DNA of 64,000 nucleotides, from assembly GCF_963966145.1 (NCBI RefSeq), contig NC_091053.1, positions 6,820,001-6,884,000 on the forward strand, in the 5' to 3' direction. Below the pieces are notes generated by a model, which saw only the letters and a program-made list of their open reading frames with translations, had not been told where the DNA came from and ran no database searches. This DNA comes from Tenebrio molitor (taxonomy: Eukaryota; Arthropoda; Insecta; Coleoptera; Tenebrionidae). The position numbers were made by a program, and so were the translations under genes. Within the stretch, counting starts at the first letter, position 1; every line of letters begins with the position of its first letter. Shown here piece after piece: positions 1 through 10,221 of this stretch.

Positions 1-686
1 TCCTTTTCTTTGTAAATTATTTCATCTTCACTGTTTTCAGTGAAACACATTTATAACGATCAATATTTTTTATAAATATTACATTAATTAGATAATTGTC
101 TTTTAAATAGATTCACTAATACAAAAGTAAAACAACTACACAAGCACCATTTTTTTTTGTGCTGCCATTGTTGTAATTGACAGTTTACGTTGAGGCTTAC
201 CGTGCGGCAATGGAAAGGAGAAAACTCTAGTGCTGCAAAAGACAAACGAGAAATCTAATGCTAGAAAAAATTAATTGTGGCAAATCAATTATTACTGAAA
301 GACAATTATGTCTCTAATGTTATAAAAGGAAAGGTTTTGTGTAAATATTAAAAAAATGCTAAAATGTGTTAATTTTAGGTTAGGGTAGTTTATTTATAGA
401 AATTTCGGTTAGTAAGGTTGCAAGCTCTGCAAAAGTTAAATGATCTATTGACAATATTGACATTGATGAATTTTTGGTATTCTGCTTCTTATCGGCCTGC
501 GGTACATAGTAAATTTGCAGTGGCTTTGTCCGCAAATTTTTTGATATGTGAGGGATTTTTCATTTTTTTAAATACGAGTTGTAATTTGAAATTCAAGTAC
601 TGACAGATTGACATTTGACATATTTAGTGATAAATTGAATAGCAACATAATTTTGCCTAAGTAATAGTTATTATTTTAATAATTAA
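1..686. repeat. Segmental duplication, copy 1, left part
   Basis: This stretch reappears at about 22986-23654 in the same orientation with small indels. For example, copy 2 lacks about 15 bases near position 40 and carries an extra short stretch near the GGCCTGCGG word. The duplication may extend left of the window. It contains no convincing ORF. The homology stops at 686, where a LINE begins, and resumes at 4097. Confidence 0.9.
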
Positions 687-1241
687 TTTATAAAATTAAT
701 TTGGATTTGATTAACTTTTTATCCCATGTAATGACATTTTGGAGAACTACTTTAAATTTATCAATAAACAATACTAAATTAAAATCCGAGCCTATTCAAA
801 TTAAACGGGGAATTTATCAAGGAGATTCTTTAACTCCCAATTTCATAATCAGCCTAAAGTTACTCTAAAGTTTACCATTTACCATAGAAACATATTGTTG
901 CAACAATCCATTAAAGTCACTTTAAGATAAAGTCGACTTTAAGTTTATTATGAAACTGGCCCTTAGTCCTTTATGGTTTTGTCTAGCCATTAATCCTTTG
1001 ACAAATCTATTAAATAGCACTGGATATGGTTTCAATATTAGACCTAATAATACCACACTATCCAAATTAAATCACCTTCTATATATGGATGACATAAAAC
1101 TTTATGCATCTAAAAAGAATCACATTTTATCTTTACTAACAATAACTGAAAATTTCTCAAATGATATTGGCATGAGTTTTGGTATTGATAAGTGTAAAAC
1201 GCAATCAATATGTCGCGGTCATTACGAAAATTTAGAATATA
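687..1241 (+). pseudogene. Non-LTR retrotransposon, reverse transcriptase part (RLE-type LINE, 5'-truncated)
   Basis: The reading from about 733 gives an RT-like segment with IKRGIYQGDSL near 805-835. After a small insertion it continues as SPLWFCLAINPL and the catalytic box YMDDIKLYA near 1081-1110. The style of the RT, together with the C-terminal CCHC and endonuclease part found at 2713-3955, fits the R2/R4/NeSL-type elements that carry a restriction-like endonuclease; this assignment is from family knowledge. The 5' end is missing, because the element starts abruptly at 687 where the duplicated host sequence stops. Two later insertions (838-957 and 1242-2710) break it. It is inactive. Confidence 0.85.
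838..957. mobile_element. About 120-bp inverted-repeat MITE inside the LINE
   Basis: The ends are imperfect inverted repeats: AATTTCATAATCAGCCTAAA on the left and, read from the right, AGTTTCATAATAAACTTAAA. It interrupts the RT between the GDSL box and the SPLWF box, which are adjacent in intact RTs. Flanking words TTTAACTCC and CTTAGTCC look like a diverged duplication of about 8-9 bp. Confidence 0.6.
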
Positions 1242-2710
1242 CAGGCTGATTCACGTAGCCCGTTCATTAGAAACTTTTAGATTTCCCAAAATCATATTAA
1301 TATGAAAATTGGTAGTTGACTATAATCGACTACTCCAAGTTCAAATGAAATATTTTCAAAATGGCGGCACTTCCGGAAATACCGGAAATCGATGCCATCT
1401 TTGTTTTTTTAAATAAAAATGCCCCATTTTGACTTCACATTTCCATTCTACGTTAACTTTTGAGTTTAATACGTCTTTTGGTCAATATTTATCTGTCATC
1501 GTTTTTGACCTATGTCATCTTTTTTGCAAAAAAGTGAGGTTGCAGGGCTTTATTAAAAAATTTGTAATTCATGAACCATCAGAAATGAATTATTTATTTG
1601 TACTTTACTGACTTGCCAAAGATTTGGCCGCTTTTTGCGCTATCAACGACGTTTTTTTTATGTTTCATACGCCTACTGCAATTTTTTAAAATTGATAATC
1701 AAAAAATGTCGAAAACTTCACTTTTTTAAATGTTAACTACCATTTCTGATACTAGATATAAATGTAAAATTAAATTTTAAGGCCACTTTTATTAACATTA
1801 TGTATGCCTATTTGCAGCCGTTTAGGCGTAATTTCAATTTTTTAATAAAATATTCTTTTTTATAAGCAATTGTTTTATTTGAATTTTTATTTAAAAATAG
1901 CATTGCAATAAATATTAGATAACAACAAAACAATAAAAAACAAGCAAATTAACAAAAAAATATTTTAATGATTTCCTGGAAAATATTTTTTTGTTAATTC
2001 GCTTATTTTTTATTATTTCGTTGTTATCTACTGTTTATTGCATGTGATTGTTGAATAAAAATTCAAATAAAACAATTGTTTGATAAAAAAAAAAGAATAT
2101 TTTACACAAAAAATCGAAATTACTCCAAAACGGCTGGGAATAGGCATACACAATGTTAATAAAAGTAGGCTTAGAATTAAATTTTACATTTATATCTAGT
2201 GTCACAAATGATGGTTGCCATTTAAAAAAATGAAGTTTTTAACATTTTTTGATTAGCAATTTTGAAAAATTTCAGTAGGCGTATGATACATAAAAAAATT
2301 TTCACTAATGGCGGAAAAGATCGGCCAGGTCTTTAGGAATTCAACTAAAAAAAAATCAATTATTTATTTCCGATGGTTCAAGAGTTATAAATTTGTTAAT
2401 GAAGCCCTGCAATCTCGCTTTTTTGCAAAAAAGATGACATAGGTCAAAAACGATGACAGATAAGTATTGACGAAAAGACGTTCTAAACTCAAAATTTAAC
2501 GTAGAATAGAAATGTGAAGTCAAAATGAGGCCTTTCCATTTAAAAAAATAAAGATGGCGTCGATTTCCGGTATTTTCGGAAGTGCCACCATTTTGAAAAT
2601 ATTTCATTTGAACTTAGAGTAGTCGATTATAGTCAACTACCAATTTTCATATTAATATGATTTGGGGAAATCAGAAAGTTTCTAATGAACGGGCTACGTG
2701 AATCAGCCTG
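1242..2710. mobile_element. 1.47-kb foldback (near full-length palindrome) element
   Basis: The left end CAGGCTGATTCACGTAGCCC is matched by its complement at the right end (GGGCTACGTGAATCAGCCTG, ending at 2710). Homology between the two arms runs almost to the centre near 1970, so the element is one giant inverted repeat with some divergence between arms. TA occurs on both sides (1240-1241, 2711-2712). Removing the element with one TA rejoins the LINE reading frame, which shows that the target duplication is 2 bp. The ORFs in it are mirror images of each other and resemble no known protein. A diverged half copy lies at 42360-42720. It is probably a non-autonomous Tc1/mariner-type foldback. 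Confidence 0.9.
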
Positions 2711-2712
2711 TA

Positions 2713-4096
2713 TAACTAAAGAAGGAAAAATCATTAAAAATTTAAATAAAGGAGAATTTTATAAATATTTAGGTATTAATCAATCAAATCATATTAAACA
2801 TTCAATTATAAAAGAAAATTTAGAAAAACAATTTTATTTAAGAATTAAATCTATTTTAAAATCAAAATTAAACGGTAATAATTTAATTAAAGCAGTTAAT
2901 ACATATGCTCTGTTCCATTGTTGACCTATTCTTTTGGTGTTATAAAATGGTCCAAAACTAATTTACAGAATATAAACATTCAAACTAGAGTTCTCTTTAC
3001 AAAATTTTGTAAACATCACTCCAAATCTGCTATTGAAAGATTTAATTTACCACGCGAAAATGGTGATAGGGGTTTTTCAAATCTAGAAATTCTACAACAC
3101 AATCAAATTGCTTCACTAAAAAATTATTTTCTCAATAGAGCTCGTGATAACACTTTTTTTAATGCTTTGGTTTCAGCGGATAAAGGTTACACACCTTTAA
3201 ATTTAAGTGATAATATAATTTCAGATATTGTTGAGCCAAATATACCTGACACTATAGCAAATATAAAACAGAAGTCTTTACATGGGAGATACTTTAAAGA
3301 ATTGGAACAACCAGAAATTAATATTCAGGCTTCTCATGCATGGCTTAAGAAATCAAATATTCACCCTGAGACTGAGGGTTTTATATTTGCATTACAAGAT
3401 TGTGTTATAAATACAAGAAATTATAAAAAACACATATGCGGTTTGCAATCGATAATTGATAAATGTATGATTTGCGGAACTGAAGGGGAAACAATTGAAC
3501 ACATAATTTTTTCTTGCACCGTTTTGGCTCAAAGCGAATATAAGAAACGTCATGATATATTCGCTAAAATTATACACATACACACTGTTAAATTCAATTT
3601 ATTAAAGGATAGACAACCACATTACATTTATAAACCAGAAAGTTGTTTGGAAAATGACAATTACATTCACATTCAGCATAACAGACCAGACATTATTATT
3701 TAAAATAAAGAACAAAAGCAAGCATATCTTTTAGATATTGTTGTTCCAAATTCCCATAATACAACACAGACATATAACACAAAATTTAATAAATATTTAG
3801 AGCTCTCCGTTGCTAGGAGAAATCTTTGGATTTTATACCACTTATAATTTCAGCAACGGGAATAGTACCGCAATCGCTTTTTAAAAATTTAAAAATTCTG
3901 GATTTAGGGAACACATTGGTAGTTGAAATTCAAAAAGGTATATTAACATTGACATAGAACATAATACACAACAAAGTCAAAATGCGGAGGCGAGACGCCG
4001 GTAATTATATTGATAAGCACTGCACTATTACTTGATATTAATATCCGTAATACTCCGGCAAAATTGCCGTGCCGCCGGGGGGGCGGAGGGATAGTA
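2713..4096 (+). pseudogene. Non-LTR retrotransposon, C-terminal CCHC and restriction-like endonuclease part
   Basis: This continues the RT frame after the foldback element (ITKEGKIIKNLNKGEFYKYLGI). It then reads through a long C-terminal part with a zinc knuckle (CMICGTEGETIEHIIFSC near 3465-3520) and an endonuclease-like block containing HNRPDII followed by LLDIVVPNSHN. A frameshift, an in-frame stop (3701-3703) and a short deletion before HNRPDII, seen by comparison with the second copy at 7559-7917, show that it is dead. The coding similarity ends near 3955 and is followed by about 140 bases of GC-richer 3' UTR. The duplicated host sequence resumes at TTAA 4097. Confidence 0.85.
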
Positions 4097-4896
4097 TTAA
4101 AAAATATTTTTTGTTACAAAAGGCATCACAAAAAATATTGCATGGTGAAAACTCCATTGTTTTACTCACATACAACGCTCCACTGCGTCTCGCGCCATAT
4201 TACGTTCGTAAAGCTATGGATCCTTTTCAACACTTGTAACATAAATAACTATTACATACATTTCATTGAAGAACTTTAAAAATAGGACGCTTGATTTTCC
4301 GCTTTTTCAATATTATTGTAAAATCGCCTAAAATAGCTATAAAAAGTTACATGAAAAAATTGTATTCTGCACAAATTCACTCTTAAACATATATCCTCTA
4401 ACTTGTACTTAACACGAATTATCGATAATTTACATCAAATAAACCAGAATTATGTAATACAATGCGTTTTTAATTTTCCAAAATTGTTTCTATTAAAGCT
4501 AAATGCAACAGTTCATGAGAGCGTGGCCGATTACATTGTTTTTAAATTTTCCACAAAATAACTTCAATGTAATCAGCAATGTTGCAACAATTTGTCCTGA
4601 AAGTGAATTTTCAACAATCTCGCATTTCTATATCGTGAATTCTACAGTTGCTTAAGTAAGCAACCAACAATGTTTAGACACATATACAGGGTTAGTCACG
4701 AGAGACTTCCGATGAAAAATTCGTTATATGCAACCGAAACTACAATTTCCAATAGTTTCTAGCTTCTTGAATTTATAAAAAGTAATACTTACTTAAATCA
4801 ACGATTTACATAGTACATATATCGATCGAGAAAATTCTCACGTTCCTAGCGCTTCTGAATTGCGCAACAATCTCATACTAGTCACGCAGGTTGGTA

Positions 4897-5102
4897 AAGT
4901 TGACGCAAGTTGCAAAAAGCCACTTTGCCTTTGCAACAGCATTTTTAGGGCATTCTGTCATTTGAAATTACATTAAAACTGGATGGAAAATATTCAATCC
5001 AAACTATGATTTTCTGGTAACTTTGTGCCTTTATTTAGTTCAAAAGTATTGAAAAAATACTGTTGCAAATGACAAGTGGTTTTTTGCAACTTGAATCAAC
5101 TA
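4897..5102. mobile_element. MITE with Tc1-like ends
   Basis: The ends begin GTTGACGCAAGTTGCAAAAA on the left and, as reverse complement from the right, GTTGATTCAAGTTGCAAAAA, with TA on both sides. The same end sequence starts the Tc1-like transposase remnant at 16025, so this is probably a deletion derivative of that family. Copy 2 of the duplication keeps only part of the right half. Confidence 0.7.
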
Positions 5103-5348
5103 TAGGTATATCAAATGTAAATGAAGTCTAGTGTGGCCTAGTACAGCTTGCTGTAGCTATAGCTGTACAGTTACTTAACTGTTAATTCGATATACAAACT
5201 TTATTTTGAATCTTGTTTATTGCCTAATCAACATTAAAAAAATCTGATGAGCTCAAAATATGACAATTTGAGAAAATTTTCACTCGACACCTTCACATCA
5301 GCTTTACAAATAATTTAATTTTAGTACATTCTTCCGAGCAAGTTATAA

Positions 5349-5536
5349 GGTGATCAAGTAGAAGTGTTTCAGTTGACAATACAATTTCAAAAAAAAATAT
5401 TCGGCTATTTGCAACACTGCAACCGTATATGTATCACTGCAACCGTATATGTACATTTTATTAGTTTATTTGACAGATGTCTGACGTAACATTAATAACA
5501 ACAAAATGGTTATAAGACTAAAAATTAACGGTAACG
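5349..5536. mobile_element. MITE with GGTGATCAAG end (copy 1, right end lost)
   Basis: It starts GGTGATCAAGTAGAAGTGTT. A full-length relative with both ends lies at 28874-29267 and a shorter relative at 13448-13678. A 20-base word around ACTGCAACCGTATATGTA is tandemly duplicated here but single in the other copy. The right end is not found. Confidence 0.6.
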
Positions 5537-5710
5537 TGGGTTTTGTTGTTGAGGAGGCAAACTTGAACAAACATACATCATAATAATATTTTTTTTAAAT
5601 ATACTATACCGGGTGCCCCAAAATTAGCGGAACATCTTACCAGTACGTTGTTAAGTAAAAATATCAGGTAAAAATATTCAATCTTCTTTTTTGTAGAAGA
5701 TATGAACCTA

Positions 5711-5936
5711 CTATTCCGGACACGGAATCTTGGCCACAACTGACATTTAACTGACAAATAGGTGTGAACTGTCCTTATTGAATATAATGCCATTTCCCTG
5801 CTTTTTTGATGTCACAAGAAAAACTTCAAAGTGATTTTTAATAATTGTCATTTATTAATGACAGTAATGCTTGGTTTACTTAATTTTTTTTAGAAATGTC
5901 TAAAAAATGTTGGCCAAGATTCCGTGTCCGGAATAG
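5711..5936. mobile_element. 226-bp MITE, TA target
   Basis: The inverted ends of about 25 bp begin CTATTCCGGACACGGAATCT and are flanked by TA (5709-5710, 5937-5938). There is no coding capacity. Just left, at about 5607, is a solitary end of the CCGGGTGCCCC type without a visible partner. Confidence 0.85.
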
Positions 5937-6865
5937 TACATAATTATTTGTTACACTATAAATATTTAATATTTCATTTTTGTTGTATCCATGGAAATAA
6001 GAAAGAAAAATCAAAGCCACGTTGCCATAAGTTATTTGAGGTAAAACCGACATAAAATCACTTCTTTGAAATGCTGGAAATAATGAAGTAAAGCAAACCC
6101 GATCATAATCATTCAGAATTATTTTAACATTGGCTAGTCAAATTACAAGCCTATGCTATAGCATGGGTTGCCATAGGTAACACGCCGACTCGATTTATTT
6201 TTTAATTGATCGCACCGTATTTAATTAAGTATTATATTTTTTATTTTCTTTTTATTTAATTTTATTTGGGGAGGCACTGCCTCCGTTGCCTCCTCGGAGG
6301 AGCCGCCACTGAAAATTTGATTAATAGTGTCAGTTGTTTGACGTTTATTAGCTATACTCAATTTCATATAAATGTGCATCTAAGCAAGCCATGAAAATCT
6401 GATTTTCTGTTGGTAGTAAAGCTAAAGCTAGTGACTTTGACTTTCAAAGTTGCTGGCTCTGCGCGAACCCGATTGGACTAATTTTTCAGTTTTTGTCCAT
6501 TTTAACATTGCTGATTTCAAAAGCAATGTTACGTCTTTTCAGTGATTAAATTAAAGTAATTCTTATTTGTTTTTGTCTTTGTATTTTTACCAAGTAAAGA
6601 TTTATTGGACATGACCTGCATAAATGTGACTTTTGTAATGTAACTAAATTAAAGGTGCTTTCACAAATGCACAGCTCACTTGATGAACATTTATATGAAA
6701 TCAATTAAAAAGATAGCAGAGATACGAAAAATTTGACACTGTCAAAGTCATAGCCTTTACATTTGTATTAATCATTTTTCGTTATTTTCTTCAAAAGAAT
6801 TTTCTGCAAGTAAGAGATTCAACCACTAAAGTGCACAGATAAATACGTCCACACTACTGTGTTAT
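5937..6865. other. No gene seen
   Basis: AT-rich sequence with no ORF that looks coding and no clear element ends. Confidence 0.5.
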
Positions 6866-7103
6866 CAATTTGGTTGTAGGTCGTAAAATTTTATGGTACT
6901 TTAAGTTAAAGATCTTGCGGGGCTTATAAATTCTAGTTTACCACTAGCAGGTAATATTTTAAGCAGGGTTGTATTGTACATTTGGTATATTTGCATTGTA
7001 CGGCAAACGGCACGCGCCGCTACCCAACCTTTTCAAACCCAACCATTGTGCCCGTTAATCGCTCATAATATCCAATAAAATTTTACGACCTACAACCAAA
7101 TTG
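6866..7103. mobile_element. 238-bp inverted-repeat MITE
   Basis: The ends are about 29-bp inverted repeats beginning CAATTTGGTTGTAGGTCGTA, and the right end is the complement. There is no ORF. The target duplication is unclear. The 450 bases to its right show nothing recognisable. Confidence 0.8.
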
Positions 7104-7558
7104 AAATTACAATACAAGAAATAAGAAAATCTAAAATTTGCCAACAAATTTGTTCACAATACGAAGATTTAATGCTCTTGTAAAATGCTAATTTTATGAC
7201 TGACGAGTCTCGAGAGGGTACCTGCTGCAGTGTTTGACCGATCCAAGAATTCTGAATACTTCTGCAACTTAAACTACACCTCGCCCAAAAGTTTTATTAC
7301 TGTGCAACAGCCTTAAGTTTTTGGTTTTCGATATAGTTTCTTACTTATAACACTAGAATATGAAATTATCCCAATACGACTTGAAGGAACACATGTTTAT
7401 TTTTTGCGCAATTGTACTCTATTTGGTTGTTTACCACGTCTGTTTCCAAGATGGTAAGCTCTGTTTACTCGTTGCTAACGATAAACTCGATGGTAAGTAA
7501 TTTTTGGTGTTCTAGAACGGTAAGTAAAGTTTATTCAAAATTAATCGATTATTATAAG

Positions 7559-7917
7559 GATTTGCGGAACTGAAGGGGAAACCATTGAACACATCATTTC
7601 TTCTTGCACCGTTTTGGCTCAAAGCGAATATAAAAAACGTCATGATATATTCGCAAAAATTATACACATGAATTTAGCAGTTAAATTCAATTTATTAAAG
7701 GATACACAACCACATTACATTTATAAACCAGAAAGTTGTTTAGAAAATGACAATTACAAATTATATTTTGATCGCACAGTTTTAACTGACATTCACATTC
7801 AGCATAACAGACCAGACATTATTATTTTAAATAAACAACAAAAGCAAGCATATCTTTTAGATATAGCTGTTCCAAATTCACACAATATAACACAAACATA
7901 TAATACAAAAATTAATA
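7559..7917 (+). pseudogene. Second LINE fragment (CCHC and endonuclease end)
   Basis: Nearly identical to 3466-3790 of the first LINE, starting inside the zinc knuckle (ICGTEGETIEHII). It runs through SEYKKRHDIF and HNRPDIIILNKQQKQ to LLDIAVPNSHN. It retains a block containing KLYFDRTVLTD that is deleted in the first copy. It is a short dead fragment cut at both ends and abuts the tandem repeat that follows. Confidence 0.85.
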
Positions 7918-7944
7918 CGGGGGGGATACGAAAATAATTTTTAT

Positions 7945-8829
7945 GTAGACAGAAGTTGAAGACAAGATGTGGGGGCACTTTCTGGAAAATCATAAAGCTC
8001 TTGTAGTCGGCTTTCCTTGGCGCTGCAATGAAATAGCATTAGCAAACTTGCCGCGACTTTGGCATTGTCAAAATTTTCATACCCCGCATTTTCCTTGTCT
8101 TCTTGATTGGGTACACATTGAGGTTGTTGGTTTCGAAAATAATTCTTCATTTATGTAGACAGAAGTTGAAGACAAGATGTTAGCACTTTCTGGAAACTCA
8201 CACGGCTCTTGTAGTCGGCTTTCCTTGCTGCTGCAATGAAATAGCATTAGCAAACTTGCCGCGACATTGGCATTGTCAAAATTTTCATACCCCGCATTTT
8301 CCTTGTCTTCTTGATTACAAATTGAGATCGTTGGTTTCGAAAATTCTTCATTTGTGTAGACGGAAGTTGAAGACAAGATGTTAGCACTTTCTGGAAACTC
8401 ACACGGCTCTTGTAGTCGGCCTACCTTGCCGCTGCAATGAAACAATTTTAGTAACAGACTTGCCGCGACATTAGAATTGTCAAAATGTTCATACGCCGGA
8501 TTTTCCTTGTCTTCTTGATTTCATATTGAGTTCGCTGGTTTCGAAAATTCTTGATTTATGTAGACAGAAGTTGAAGACAAGATGTTCTCACTTTCTGGAA
8601 ACTCACACGGCTCTTGTGGTCGGCATTCCTTGCCGCTGCAATGAAATAATATTAGCGAACTTGCCGCGACATTAGTATTATCAAAATTTTCATACCAGAA
8701 ATTTTCCTTGTATTCTTAATTACACGTTGAGGTCGTTAGTTTCAAAAATTCTTTATTTGTGACGCACCCCACATTCAAAGTTTCTTCTACAATATCCACT
8801 TCGTTTTCGGAATCACTAATATCACTCAT
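7945..8829 (-). repeat. About 204-bp tandem repeat, reads as a degenerate repeated protein on the - strand
   Basis: Four units begin at about 7945, 8155, 8356 and 8560 (spacing 210, 201, 204). On the - strand the unit reads roughly NQEDKENAGYENFDN, NVAASLLMLFHCS, then LQEPCEFPESANILSSTS, about 67 residues per unit. An ATG at 8829 opens an acidic start (MSDISDSENEVDIVEETLN) that leads into the first unit, but stop codons interrupt (one just after STCN). Unit length stays close to a multiple of three. This could be the decayed N-terminal part of a repeat protein, perhaps transposon-encoded; no family is recognised. Confidence 0.7.
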
Positions 8830-9033
8830 TTTACTGCTTGTTTTTCAACACAACTGGCGATATTTGCGCACAAAAACTGCAATGGCGGTAGTTGTTTGCA
8901 GATTGCCTTAGAAACGCGATACAAAAATCGACATTGTGGCAACACGATGTGAAGGGCGTCGTATCGCTTTGCATTCTAGTTAGGAATGTTTTGTAATAAA
9001 TATTCAATCGCGCAAAAAATCTCATAAGCATGA

Positions 9034-9134
9034 CGAACGTTAATGACAATGTACGGATCTCAGACAATATTGGAGTCGTCGCAAGCTCCTCCTCCAAACA
9101 ATTGTCTTCGATCCGTACATTGTCATTACCGTTC
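9034..9134. repeat. 101-bp palindrome
   Basis: Arms of about 40 bp (GAACGTTAATGACAATGTAC and its near complement ending in CGTTC) surround a loop of about 20 bases. Could be a tiny MITE or an excision relic. No target duplication is evident. Confidence 0.8.
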
Positions 9135-9305
9135 TTTATACTTAATATACTATTTTATACTCGTCATGTTGAAAAAAAAAAACAAAAAAACCCCAAAGAA
9201 CAATTTTAGATAAATAATCCAGCACGGAAAAAAATCGGCAAAAATTATGCTGTTTTAATTAAAAAAGATCATGATTTAAACAAATACTTACGTATAGTCG
9301 CAATC

Positions 9306-9856
9306 GGGCGGCATGAAACTCCGCACAGGTCCCTAACCAGCGGGGTGTCATAAAATTATGGTTGATAATCCCAAAACGAAACTCCGCACCGGTCGGGCAC
9401 AGGTAATCTGGACGAACGGCGCAGCGCCCGGTAGGTCATCCTTAGAATGGTTTTTGGAAAAATTATAAGATTTTAAGATTTTTAAGCGTTTTTGAACTAT
9501 TTTAAACTTCTTCCTTAGTTTTAAGTGAGCCGTTTGTTTTAAAAGATGTATCCCATACGTGAAATCACTAGTCAACGAGGTAAAACACAAATTATGTGTG
9601 AAAATTACATGTTTATTTTCCATCATGTGCTTGGTTTCAGTGAATCCCGCTGGAGGTGTATAAATAAAACCTGCAAAGCGTTTATACTTACTGTTGGTGA
9701 AGGAAGTGAAAGAATATTCTCTTGGGGAAAATTTTCACATTACCTGTCCTTCGTGCGGAGTTTAGTGCACCCAAAATGGGCAAATTTTTGGAACGTGCGG
9801 AGATTCATGCACCTTTAATCCTTTTACCTGCATCGGTGCGGAGTTTCGAATCGCCC
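9306..9856. mobile_element. MULE-like element with 8-bp target duplication
   Basis: The inverted ends are GGGCGGCATGAAACTCCGCA on the left and, from the right, GGGCGATTCGAAACTCCGCA. A perfect direct repeat TCGCAATC flanks both sides (9298-9305 and 9857-9864). A further copy of the inner end motif GAAACTCCGCACCGG lies at about 9378. The 551-bp element carries a FLYWCH-type zinc-finger ORF, which fits Mutator-like elements. There is no transposase, so it is non-autonomous. Confidence 0.8.
9546..9818 (+). CDS. FLYWCH-type zinc-finger protein, 90 aa, in MULE-like element
   Basis: The predicted product has the FLYWCH layout: SQRGKTQIMCENYMF near residues 8-22, then H-H, RWRCINKTCKAFILT near residues 37-51. 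That gives a Cys-Cys pair plus aromatic positions typical of a single FLYWCH finger; a C-terminal tail follows. FLYWCH fingers bind DNA and occur in Mutator-like transposases and in genes derived from them. The ORF is intact and begins at the only upstream ATG. It lies wholly between the inverted ends of the element, so it may be an internal deletion product keeping only the DNA-binding part. Whether it is expressed is unknown. Confidence 0.6.
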   Translation: MYPIREITSQRGKTQIMCENYMFIFHHVLGFSESRWRCINKTCKAFILTVGEGSERIFSWGKFSHYLSFVRSLVHPKWANFWNVRRFMHL

Positions 9857-9884
9857 TCGCAATCATTAAATGACGCAATTTAAA

Positions 9885-10081
9885 TGGTCCATTGTAAAAC
9901 GGTCGTACCTAAATATAATAACCTATCATCATGTCGCATAACATTAATTTTCATTTGTTTCTCATTTTTTGACACTTTGTTGACGTGGGCATAATCCGCT
10001 AGGGATTTTTTTTAAATTTGTGACTAACCAAATTTTAAATTGACATTGACGACCAAAATTTATTGCTCGCGACAGTACATA
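9885..10081. mobile_element. MITE family with ends TACTGTCGCGAGCAATAAAT, truncated copy 1
   Basis: The right end contains TTTATTGCTCGCGACAGTA. The body matches the full copy at 12206-12455 and another at 15826-16017 (shared words CCATTGTAAAACGGTCGTA and AACCTATCATCATG). The left inverted end is missing. Confidence 0.8.
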
Positions 10082-10106
10082 GGTAGGCAGGCAATGTTCA
10101 CGTTGT

Positions 10107-10221
10107 TTCGTGCGAAAGATGATTGTTTTGTTGGCGCATTCGAACGAGTTCGAAGTCTCGACCTGACGGTCTCGACCAAAAACTCATTCTCATGCCCCAA
10201 CAAAAAACAATCATTTTGCGC
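10107..10221. repeat. 115-bp hairpin
   Basis: The arms TGCGAAAGATGATTGTTTTG and, complementary, CAAAAAACAATCATTTTGCG are joined by a GC-richer middle containing two GTCTCGACC words. Not coding. Confidence 0.7.

Larger units (their letters stand above)
4097..5536. repeat. Segmental duplication, copy 1, right part
   Basis: This is homologous to 23655-29043 once the insertions in that copy are removed. It lacks the insertions found there at 24085-24882, 24996-27136, 27262-28037 and 28247-28867, and so shows the pre-insertion state at four sites. It has its own extra piece at about 4672-5008. There is no gene: the ORF at 4010-4279 is not conserved as a reading frame between the copies. Confidence 0.9.

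Noticed and set aside
2356..2607. 83-aa - strand ORF in the foldback element
   Set aside because: Mirror of the ORF at 1429-1611 in the other arm; both are by-products of the palindrome with no recognised domain.
8077..8445. 122-aa ORF as an independent gene
   Set aside because: It is two units of the tandem repeat; neighbouring units have stops, so it is treated as part of a decayed repeat.
7945..8764. CRISPR-like array because of regular repeats
   Set aside because: Units are contiguous about 204-bp tandem copies without short repeats and unique spacers, in a eukaryotic genome.
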